Positions 1-8,800 of a stretch of DNA of 64,000 nt are shown piece after piece. The stretch is from Heligmosomoides polygyrus polygyrus (taxonomy: Eukaryota > Nematoda > Chromadorea > Rhabditida > Heligmosomidae), in the NCBI GenBank assembly GCA_947396885.1, contig OX377206.1:14879466-14943465 (forward strand), read 5' to 3'. The notes under the pieces are model-generated. The model searched no databases and was not told the DNA's origin. It saw nothing but the letters and a program-made list of their open reading frames with translations. Each line of letters opens with the position of its first letter. Position 1 is the stretch's first letter. The translations under genes were made by a program, and so were the position numbers.

Positions 1-2886
1 TGCAATGAATGTGGCCTCTGGAATCATTGATGCTTCGTCTAAAAGCACCGCACTCCATTCCCGTGAGGGGCGACGCCAAAGGCCCTTGCGTATAGTTAAA
101 TTTATGGCGGAGGAAATTGTACAGAGGAACACATTGGGTTTGTAGATCCGAATAAAGGCGCGGGTCAGCTTCTTAATACGTGTGGAGGCATAACGCTCCA
201 GGAATAAAAGGCGCTTGTGCTCCCGCGTAGCGACTCCCCTCTCCTCGCCAGTGAATACGAATTCCCTGAGGGCGTTACGATGTTCCGCAAACTCCTCAAA
301 CATTGCTAGATCATTTTTAGACATAACTTCTCCATGGGTGCTTGGAAGGTTCTCCATGAGGGTAGCCATGTTAAAGGGTTCATTATGAGCGGCGTCCTGC
401 GAGAGTAGCTCGCTGACATAGCGCACAGGACGTATTCTGTCCGAGTTAAGCTCTCCTATTTTTGCGCATATTACATCTAACGCGCTGTTTTGAACCGCGG
501 CTACCAGCACGGTTTGACCCCTTTTTACCACTTCTTCGGCCATGACTGCCGTGCATAAAGACTTGCCGGCCCCGTATGCGCTGTCAATGATTAGGACAGG
601 GCTCTGCCGATTGAACCAGTTTACGGCATTGACTTGGTCTGCGTTGAGCTCTACGTCGTTACCTGAGACGTTGACAGTTATGGAGGTGCGCTCTTCTACC
701 TGCTGGGCCAATATATCAGCGTCTCCTGCCAGTACTGCGCGAGTCGCCAGCCATGACGTCGTGTCCGGCTCGAAGGTGCTAGCCATTCGGCAGTTTTCTA
801 GCATCGCCAACACAGGATTGGCGCGCTCTTCGACGCTGCTGAGTGAAGTCCCGACCGCCATACGACGGTGTGGTGTGCTCAACATGTACGACCGAAACCT
901 GGTGGTGTCCTTGAGAAGGAGTTCCGCAGTGACCCCGACTCTTGTGTCTCCCATGACTAGATGAATTATCCGGGCTTTAAGTATATCAGCCTGGTATGCT
1001 CCTTCAACGAAGCTACCCACCGCCCAACCCGATTTGCTACTAACGGGGATTTGAAACTCCACCTTAGCCGGGAAAGCATTTATATCAAGGAAAGTCCAGA
1101 TTACATTATGTACTCGATGGTCGGACGCTTCTGCGACGCATGCCGCTATGGTCCCACAGGCAGTGCTGTAGAGGGGCTCCAGGAAGTGCATGACCTCCTT
1201 AGGACGAGACTCGAATAATGTGAAATCCGTGAGCTTGGCCTCGATTAAATCCTTATACGACTGCTCTACAAGTCGCATGTGCCCTGGAACGGGAGGGGCG
1301 CTTGGGATGTACTGAATATCGGCTAGGAAAGCGTATATTTCTGCTGAGTTGTCCTTAGGCGTACACGCGAAGCGCATGTAGTCAATCTGTCGTGGTCTAA
1401 ATAAGGCTACGATAAAGGAGTTATCGATGACTTGTTCAAACTCCTTAGGATCGCGAAACCGATTTTTGTTTGCGGTGACCAAGTAACGGTGACCTTGCAT
1501 GCACAATTTGAATGTGCCGTTTTGCCTGGAAACCACCCTGATGACGAATCCAAGGGTATCCTTAAGTTCGCGATATACAAGGCCGAACTGAGCCACGCGC
1601 CATATGGTGGACTTCCGCGATAAAGTAGCTTCCTCCACGTTTGTGGGGGCTACCAGATAGGAGGTTTGGAACTTTACAGTTACGGCGAGGGAATACACCC
1701 AGACTAGATCACCGATAATAAGGCTACGGAGGTCGACTCCTCTTTTACCAGTACGAATATTGATGCCGAACTGGTCGATCTGGATGGTATGGAGGTCCCA
1801 CCGGTCGGGGAAGGGAAGCTCGATATGAGCTGCTTCTAGTCGTGCCCCGGAACCATACAAGGTTTTGACCCTATATAAGACAGGTAGGATACCCTTGTGG
1901 CGTTTTAACCCTCTTACGTAGGTGTGCTGTTCCTGAAGAGAAGCCTGGTCTACTAGGGGCATAGTTGGCAGCTCCCCTTCGCTCCTCTTTATACTTATAA
2001 TGTTGTCGTAACTATTAAAATGACGAAAGTTTTCAATAGCCCTTGGACCAACCGCTTCCAAAATGGGTACCTCGTGACCCACCGTAGGTAATGGCTCTCC
2101 AGATGGGTGCAGGTGTAAGCCGCTGTACCCCGCAGCTGTTACTTTCTCATAGTTGCGAACATCCAGGTCGGAGTGATAATATTCACATTCCTGAATCTGT
2201 ACCCTGGGCTCGAAGAAGGGAGCCCATGGGTGGGATGAAAACCGCTCAAACTTCACCGAAGGAGCGGTTTGCGGAACCTTATGTTTTAGTTCTCTAGAGG
2301 GGGCAACCACGGTTTTTTCTGCTGGTGGTGCCTCCTCGGGAACTGCTTCTTGGGAAAGAGTTGCTTTCTCGATAAGTGATGCCAGCGTCTCAGCCGCTGA
2401 TTCACTATTTTTGAGTCGTTTCACGGCTGGTTGGCTGAAAGCTCCTGAACTAGACCCGGCAACGTTTTCATATTCGGTTTGGGGCGCTGATTCCTCAGAA
2501 GAGGTAATGAGCTGAGACACTGTTTGTATTGCACTGCCAGGTGGCATTTCTTCAAAAACAGTTTTGTTTGGGGCGGCAGATCCCTCCGAAGAGGTGATGA
2601 GCCTCGGTTTCTGCACTAGTTCTAATTTCACACCTTCCTCGTCAGAGTCGTATGAAATGAAGGTGAGAAACTGCTTCGACTCACCGCCCGCCGAAACGGG
2701 AGCGTTTACCGTTGCCGCCGGCGGTGGTGTCTCCTCCCCATCACCAGCATTTGAGAGCACGACGTCCATCGGTTCTTCATGAACGTTGCCGTCAGAAACT
2801 GGCAGAGGAGGGCGGTCTTCTACTGCTAGGGGCGAGAGTCCCTCAGGTGAGGTAACGCTCTGAGCACTGTGAGAATCACTTGACAT
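1..2886 (-). CDS. Superfamily 1 (UPF1-like) helicase, 3' end outside window
   Basis: An uninterrupted frame of 962 codons runs from the ATG at 2886-2884 off the left edge of the window, so the C-terminal half is not seen. About the first 180 residues are rich in Ser, Glu, Pro and Ala and look disordered. They are followed by a long beta-rich region. The helicase core starts with a Q-motif-like ELNADQVNAV, then motif I SAYGAGKS (Lys about 775), a motif Ia-like VLVAAVQNSALDVI, and motif II VLLDEASM (Asp-Glu about 950-951). This order and the DEAS box are typical of the UPF1/DNA2/NAM7 group of SF1 RNA/DNA helicases. Motifs III-VI would lie beyond the window. The first Gly of Walker A is Ser. The frame is on the same strand as the retrotransposon pol, 280 nt after its stop, and has no break although pol has one. 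It could be an accessory gene of the element or a captured host gene; I favour the first because no LTR is visible between them. Confidence 0.85.
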   Translation of the reverse strand, partial: MSSDSHSAQSVTSPEGLSPLAVEDRPPLPVSDGNVHEEPMDVVLSNAGDGEETPPPAATVNAPVSAGGESKQFLTFISYDSDEEGVKLELVQKPRLITSSEGSAAPNKTVFEEMPPGSAIQTVSQLITSSEESAPQTEYENVAGSSSGAFSQPAVKRLKNSESAAETLASLIEKATLSQEAVPEEAPPAEKTVVAPSRELKHKVPQTAPSVKFERFSSHPWAPFFEPRVQIQECEYYHSDLDVRNYEKVTAAGYSGLHLHPSGEPLPTVGHEVPILEAVGPRAIENFRHFNSYDNIISIKRSEGELPTMPLVDQASLQEQHTYVRGLKRHKGILPVLYRVKTLYGSGARLEAAHIELPFPDRWDLHTIQIDQFGINIRTGKRGVDLRSLIIGDLVWVYSLAVTVKFQTSYLVAPTNVEEATLSRKSTIWRVAQFGLVYRELKDTLGFVIRVVSRQNGTFKLCMQGHRYLVTANKNRFRDPKEFEQVIDNSFIVALFRPRQIDYMRFACTPKDNSAEIYAFLADIQYIPSAPPVPGHMRLVEQSYKDLIEAKLTDFTLFESRPKEVMHFLEPLYSTACGTIAACVAEASDHRVHNVIWTFLDINAFPAKVEFQIPVSSKSGWAVGSFVEGAYQADILKARIIHLVMGDTRVGVTAELLLKDTTRFRSYMLSTPHRRMAVGTSLSSVEERANPVLAMLENCRMASTFEPDTTSWLATRAVLAGDADILAQQVEERTSITVNVSGNDVELNADQVNAVNWFNRQSPVLIIDSAYGAGKSLCTAVMAEEVVKRGQTVLVAAVQNSALDVICAKIGELNSDRIRPVRYVSELLSQDAAHNEPFNMATLMENLPSTHGEVMSKNDLAMFEEFAEHRNALREFVFTGEERGVATREHKRLLFLERYASTRIKKLTRAFIRIYKPNVFLCTISSAINLTIRKGLWRRPSREWSAVLLDEASMIPEATFIA

Positions 2887-2898
2887 TTTTCTGAAATA
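2887..2898 (-). promoter_or_regulatory. Splice acceptor 4 nt before the helicase ATG
   Basis: On the minus strand TATTTCAG ends at 2891 and is followed by AAAA and the helicase ATG. This matches the nematode 3' splice-site consensus TTTTCAG, used for both cis- and trans-splicing. It suggests that the helicase is translated from its own spliced mRNA and not as part of the pol polyprotein. The splice itself is inferred. Confidence 0.55.
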
Positions 2899-3113
2899 GG
2901 TGAAAGTTTCTTTTTGGAGAGGCTTCATGAAACAAACGACATATTAGCGATCTATGGCGGTAGGCGGAAATGATGAAATTGGAACTTGATATGAAAGGAA
3001 GATGCGTTTAAGTAATAGAGGAACAGATATCGCCGAAAATGGCGCCCGAGGGAAGCCGAGAATAGGAATTGTAGTCGTCGTGCAGCAAATAGAGAATGCG
3101 TCGTGGGCGCGAA

Positions 3114-3125
3114 CTGAAAATTAAA
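3114..3125 (-). promoter_or_regulatory. Second splice-acceptor-like site after the pol stop
   Basis: TTTAATTTTCAG on the minus strand, 43 nt after the pol stop codon, is an exact match to the nematode acceptor consensus. It could serve a longer helicase leader or be a trans-splice site. No other role is visible in the 280 nt between pol and the helicase. Confidence 0.4.
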
Positions 3126-3166
3126 GTAGTCGCGGAAAGGAAAAAATGTGTGTGAGGTTATGAAAC

Positions 3167-5851
3167 TCATTGACGATTTCGAGGACGGAGATTATAGTGA
3201 TGCGATGGACTCCCTGAGGCTGTATCCGTAGGGGATGCTATAGGTGCTTCCTCCCGTTGGTGGATGTAACCAGGGATATGCTCTTCAGGTAGTGCGTCTA
3301 CGTAATCGTGCTCCTCCGGTACCGAAGGGAGGGTGGATGCTGGACCCGTGAGATCCACGACCTTTTTTATCTGATTTAGGTGAACACGACGGGGCTGGGA
3401 CTGCGGCGACGTTATGCTCACAATCACCGCGTATGGATGGTCGACCTTCAGAACGCGAAATTGACCAATCCAGGGGAAGCATAACTTCCGTGCGAGCCCC
3501 GATTTGCTGGTATAATTGCGGAAAAACACCCGATCACCTTCGCAGATTGTAGAGGGGCGAGCTTTCTGGTCGTACACGCGCTTCATAGACGCCTTATATG
3601 TTCTGGCGTGCTCTGCTGCTTGCTGCCACGCCAGTTGTAAAGCCGATACTAGTTGCGCTTTATAATCGTCCGTTTCCGAGGGACCAGGGATTTGAGGTCG
3701 GGCTTCGGGCAATAGTATGCGATCTATGGTAAAAACAGGATCTCTACCAAACATTAAAAAGTATGGTGATTCACCGGTGGCTTCATTTATGGAGGTGTTG
3801 TAGCAAAATGCTACGCAGGGTATAAATAAATCCCAATCCTCCTGTTTTATATTGATAAATTTGGAGAGAATAGCTTGAAAAGTGCTGAAAGTTCTCTCCG
3901 TAGCGCCGTTTCCCATGGAATGATACGGAGTTGCAAAGCGGTGTTTGATGTGCAAAAGGTTGCAGAACTCCTGGTAAAAATGCGAGGTAAAACTTGAAGC
4001 CTGATCGGAGACTAATTCAGTCATAGTGCCATATTTCAAGACGCATTCCGTCAGAAGTGCGTGGGCGATCGTATTAGCCCTCGCGTCGGGTAAGGGAACG
4101 GAGATTACGTACCGGGTGAACCAACAAACAATATTTAAAATGTATTTATTGCCGCGCTCCGTAGTTTTGAGTGGTCCGCATAAGTCCAGTCCTACTTTGG
4201 CGAACACTGCTTCGCTGTGCACGGGAATGAGGCGTTCGCGGAAATTTGGCTTCGGATTGCGGCGCATTTGACAGGTGAGACAGGAGTCACACCACTTTCG
4301 GATGTCACTGTGCACTGAATGCCAGTAGTATTTACGCAGGATTTTTGCAAGGGTCTTTTTCCATCCCATATGACCGCCGGAAAGAGCGCTGTTGTGATGA
4401 GCATCGAAAATCAGATTCTGCAGGTGCTTGGGGACTAATAAAACGGTGTGCGCGTTATTCTCCTCTTTTAGGAAATAGTGGAGACAATTGTCATTTTTAA
4501 TAATGCACCTAGGCGCCATTTTTGCAGCCTGAGTTTTAATCGGTTCTGGTGTATCTATGGGTAATTCTGAATCGGTTATAATACTTCGGAGACACTGCAG
4601 CAGGTTGTCCCTTTTCTGCTCATCAGCAAAGCTAATAAGGTCAGGGCTTCCGCTTACGTATGTGTTGAGTGAATACACTATGTGGGGCTCATCCGCCTCG
4701 AAAGCCATGGGTAGGCTGAGAGGGAACTCGATGATATCTCGTAGTTCCTTTTCAGGAGGAGAAACACTATCCTGGCTCTCGTATGCTCTAGAGAGTGCGT
4801 CGGCGACCGTGTTTTTTGAGCCTTTAATATGAATTACCTTAATATTATAGCTCTGCAATTCGATGAGCCAACGCGCTAAATTATCGTGGGTCTTGCTTTT
4901 GTTAAGAAGAAACGTCAATGGCTTATGATCGCTATGCAGTGTTACTTGCGCCATGCAAATATAAGGTTTAAACTGTCTAAGGGCGTAGATAATCGCTCCC
5001 AACTCGATTTGAACTGCGGGCCATCGGCGCTCAGTCTCAGTCAATGTTCTACTACAGTAAGCGACGGCATAAAACTGTTTTGAACCGACCTCGCTTTCCT
5101 GCATTAGAGCTCCAGCTTGAGCGACGCTGCTTGCATCGGTAAAGATGTGAAACGGCTTGTCGTAGTTCGGGTAGCCAAGAATAGGCTTCCTTAATAGTGC
5201 GTCTCTCAACTCCTGAAATGCAGCTTCTTGCGCTTCTGTCCACTGGAATTTTGTTTCTTTACGGGTCATTCTAGTTAGGGGTTCTGCTATGTTAGCGAAG
5301 TTGGGAATAAATTTGCGGAAAAAACCTACCATTCCGAGAAAACGCTTTATTTCTTTAGTATTACTAGGTCTAGGGAATTCCCGTACTGATTTCGTATTGG
5401 CTTCGGCTGGTGAGTAGCTGTCTTTACTGATGACATGACCCAGAAAAGTGATTTGCTGTCTTGCAAAAACACACTTTTTAGGGGAAGCTTTTAGGTTAAA
5501 CTGCCGTAGTCGCATAAGAACTTTTTCAATAGACTGAAGGTGACTGCTGAAATCTTTGTTGTATATTAAAATATCGTCAATATACGTGAGGACGTTACCC
5601 TCTAGACCACCAAGGACCTTGGCCATTATGCGAGCAAAGTAGCTACCCGCGGATTTTAAACCAAAGGGGAGATGTGTCATTTGGTAGATTTTATTTTCCG
5701 TGATAACTCCACATTTGTAGCTACTTTCTTCGTCTAGGGGAAGCTGAAGATATCCACTAGCGAGGTCTAGTGTCGTGTAGAATCTATTGCCACCTATTTT
5801 TTCTAGGACGTCATCTATGCGTGGAATAGGGTACGGGTCCGGCAGGGTTTC
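3167..5851 (-). CDS. Ty3/gypsy Pol, C-terminal part: RT, RNase H, integrase
   Basis: The frame is open from 5851 to the stop at 3167-3169; the first ATG is at 5680. Upstream of that ATG it already encodes RT fingers/palm sequence (PYPIPRIDD, then a TTLDL catalytic motif). Counting from the 5680 ATG, RT has YIDD at 34-37, RNase H has FTDAS (Asp 182), Glu 226, HSDHKP (Asp 251) and Asp 294, and integrase has an HHCC zinc finger (about 428-470) and a D,D-35-E core (Asp 499, Asp 559, Glu 595). A GPY/F-like stretch (FPWIGQFRVLKVDHPYAVIV) and a tail ending HYNLRPR follow. RT-RH-IN order identifies Metaviridae (Ty3/gypsy). The frame is displaced by one nucleotide from the upstream gag-env-protease frame, so this copy is probably dead unless the shift is programmed. 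Confidence 0.93.
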   Translation of the reverse strand, partial: ETLPDPYPIPRIDDVLEKIGGNRFYTTLDLASGYLQLPLDEESSYKCGVITENKIYQMTHLPFGLKSAGSYFARIMAKVLGGLEGNVLTYIDDILIYNKDFSSHLQSIEKVLMRLRQFNLKASPKKCVFARQQITFLGHVISKDSYSPAEANTKSVREFPRPSNTKEIKRFLGMVGFFRKFIPNFANIAEPLTRMTRKETKFQWTEAQEAAFQELRDALLRKPILGYPNYDKPFHIFTDASSVAQAGALMQESEVGSKQFYAVAYCSRTLTETERRWPAVQIELGAIIYALRQFKPYICMAQVTLHSDHKPLTFLLNKSKTHDNLARWLIELQSYNIKVIHIKGSKNTVADALSRAYESQDSVSPPEKELRDIIEFPLSLPMAFEADEPHIVYSLNTYVSGSPDLISFADEQKRDNLLQCLRSIITDSELPIDTPEPIKTQAAKMAPRCIIKNDNCLHYFLKEENNAHTVLLVPKHLQNLIFDAHHNSALSGGHMGWKKTLAKILRKYYWHSVHSDIRKWCDSCLTCQMRRNPKPNFRERLIPVHSEAVFAKVGLDLCGPLKTTERGNKYILNIVCWFTRYVISVPLPDARANTIAHALLTECVLKYGTMTELVSDQASSFTSHFYQEFCNLLHIKHRFATPYHSMGNGATERTFSTFQAILSKFINIKQEDWDLFIPCVAFCYNTSINEATGESPYFLMFGRDPVFTIDRILLPEARPQIPGPSETDDYKAQLVSALQLAWQQAAEHARTYKASMKRVYDQKARPSTICEGDRVFFRNYTSKSGLARKLCFPWIGQFRVLKVDHPYAVIVSITSPQSQPRRVHLNQIKKVVDLTGPASTLPSVPEEHDYVDALPEEHIPGYIHQREEAPIASPTDTASGSPSHHYNLRPRNRQ

Positions 5852-5856
5852 AGGTC
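5847..5856 (-). other. Frameshift inside RT
   Basis: The polyprotein frame meets TGA at 5852-5850, just where conserved RT sequence continues in a frame displaced by one nucleotide (open from 5851). A one-base insertion is the simplest explanation. A programmed +1 shift cannot be excluded, but the site lies in the middle of the RT domain, which is unusual for recoding. Confidence 0.75.
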
Positions 5857-8800
5857 ACTTCATTAATTGGGCGTCTCATATCTAAACAAACTCTGAGTGA
5901 GTTGTCCTTCTTCCGAACTACGACCAAATTATGAACCCAGTGGGTGTGCGATTCCTTCATAACACCTGCTTTAAGGAGCATATTTATGTGTTTTTGAATT
6001 TCCTCGCGATATTTGGCGGGGACACGGTAAGGACGAACCTTACTAGGGGGGTCGTTAGTGGTATAGATATGTACCTTGCCAGCGGTGCAACTGCCGATAT
6101 CGTATTGGTGACGCGAAAATACATCGGGATATTCATCGAGAAGCGCGCGTAGCTGACTGCGTTGCTCATTATTGAGGTCGCAATTATCCAGGTTGACTAC
6201 GTAGGTTGGGTCTGTTTCATTCATTTCAGTGACGCAAGCTACGGGAGTATGCGCCGGTAGCGACCCTGCACTTCTACCAGTGGCTTTGTCCTCACGGACC
6301 TCCGACGCGTTCGCAATGCGAGAGCCCGCGTATAAAGTTTGCGGCTGGTTAGTCGGGTTACTCACCAGCAATCGTGGATTGGATGAATTGATTATTGCGG
6401 GAGCTACAATGAGGTCCCTCTGAGATAATTGTGCTGACTGCGAAACCAAGACTAAATCTTTGTCAGGGCTTACATTTTGCACAACACACGAGACGATTTG
6501 CTCCGAGTTAGGAGGAATTTGTAACGTGTCGCTAACGCGCACGGGAAAGTCATCGTCCCTTGAGTAGTTAGAGGAGGAATATATTTGTCCTAGAGGCAGC
6601 GTTACAGAGCCGAAAGAAACCGTTTTCGCCTTAAAGTCCATAATCATTTTCGGTAGTAATGAAAGTACGTCATTTCCTATTATTACTTCATAAGCGGAGT
6701 TGATATTAGGAACACATAGACCTTTTGTAAAGTGAACGACAGGAGTCAACTCAATGTTTGCAATTTTCATTCTTACTACTTTAGATCCGGCCATAGGAAC
6801 TTGGGTGCCAGCCATACCTACTGCTTGTAGAGAAATAGGAGGATCGAGATGGAAAATACCGAGAGCTGAGCAGAGATCCTGGGCTGCTAACGTGATACTG
6901 GAGCCGGTGTCAACTAAAGCTGACACGCTAACTCCGTTGACGGTAATGCGGATATGAGCAGACATAGAGTGATCGGCAAGAGAGAGCGTGTAAACACGTG
7001 GGAATGAGGACCGTGGCTGGAGTTCCATAGATTCCTGGGGTGGGGTACTGTATCCCGTTTGCGATTGGTCGGCGCGTTGCAGGCCACGCCTCCTTGGCCT
7101 GCCTAAGTTAGCCACAAGTTGAAAAAGGGCACCCGGGCTTTGAAAAGAGGCATAAAGGATGATCAGCCGCAATAAAATGTTAAGAGTCACAAAAGAACAA
7201 CATGCAATGACCCAGGGTTTATAAAGGAGTGATGCGACATATGAGAATGAATTGAAAGGGGAAATAAGTGAAGAAAAACCGTCAGGGGTTGAGTAGGCGT
7301 TATTCTGCGTAGTAGCAGCAATGTGCGCCTGAAGAGCCATTTCGTTGCCTTCGAATGCTGACCAAAGTTCCGTAAACTGCTGCTCCGGTACGAATTCGCT
7401 AATGTTAGTGATTACAAGGTTATGAAAGAGAGTAAGGGGTGGACGAAGTTCACTGGGAGGGCGATTAAAGGAATTATGGAGTACGGTAACTCTATCCCGT
7501 GGGACAGATTCATAAACGCCGGTCAACGGGAAGAATTTTGTCACGGTATTGTTAAAGGCGAATTCAAAGAAATTATCGTTAGAACATGGAATTGGAGCCG
7601 CCTCATGTGTGATAATATTAGTTAAAGGGTCGATAAAGGTATTCCAGCGAGATTTGTCCGGAAGAAATATTGAAATAGATGGAAGAGAAAAACAAGAAGA
7701 ATTAAACGTGGTGAGTGCGTACATGGACGGTGAAAGGCTTGCACAGGCCTTTGTGCGCACGATATTACCACCAAGATATTTTGCTTCAATATCGGTGCGT
7801 TGTAGAATATTACGCATGGCCAAAGTTGGATTTGCAGAAATGGAAGAGACCAGAGACGCGCTTAAGGAATTTACGGACTTGCAGAGGGCGGCAATGGCAT
7901 GGTGAAACGAGGCGCCTAAAGAAAGCTGCATGTTATCTTCGACAGCTAAGAGCTGCGCGGCTAACTGGTTTGTGGTTGCAAGTCCCACCTTCTGCCTCAC
8001 TGAGACGCCCGCTTGCCGTTTGGGACGAGGATACGGAAAAGATTCAATAGCATAACCTTGATCGGTAGGAATAAGAGGGTGACCACAATCGGAAACTGGC
8101 GGAGATGAGAGTGCGAACGATAGAGCAAATTCTTTAGAATCACTGAGCCACACCCTGTCGGCGAGCGTACCCTTCATCGAACTAACGTAAACATACTGGC
8201 AAGTCTCCTGCGAGTCGGGCGTCCATATGACCGCAGCTCCAGAGGCCATCGAACATTGCCCGTCCTTGTATAAGCATCCATTCAAGGGTCCGATGGAACT
8301 TTCCATTGATGTTGAGCCGTGGTAGGCGTATACCGTTGCCTGGAAAACAACGCAATTAGATACCGACGTAGTATAATCAGAGCAGCAATGGAAAGGAGCC
8401 GATGGCCAATTAATTTCCAATGTATTCAACGTTTTTAAGACGGTTCCAACCGCAATAAGGTCGCCATGCGCACATGTTCTATGGGATACCATGTGTTTGC
8501 AAGTGTCTGCGGAGACCGTTTCCTCCTGCGTAGTAATTTTCTGCGTGCGGGCGCCGAAAAAGTTTACAGAAAATATGGCTGTTTGCGTGACTATACGACA
8601 GACATGTGCTGGGCTCTTATACCGAATCGTATTTGGGCGGTAGACTTTCACTTTAAGAGGAGCTGCTGCCGCAGTCCAGGACGGAAGAATTCCTGTGCAG
8701 TTAATGTCAGAGGGTACTTTCCAATAGCTTACTGGAGCTTTATTAGAGCATAGAAGGGGTGGAGAAATTTGCGCACTGGAAACCTGAGAAAGAACCGTTA

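Noticed and set aside
542..2782. Several plus-strand frames of 63-140 codons
   Set aside because: They are shadows of the helicase frame on the minus strand.
2889..3167. A 3' LTR hidden between pol and helicase
   Set aside because: The 280 bp shows no similarity to 11,480-11,928, no polypurine tract followed by TG, and instead holds two splice acceptors.
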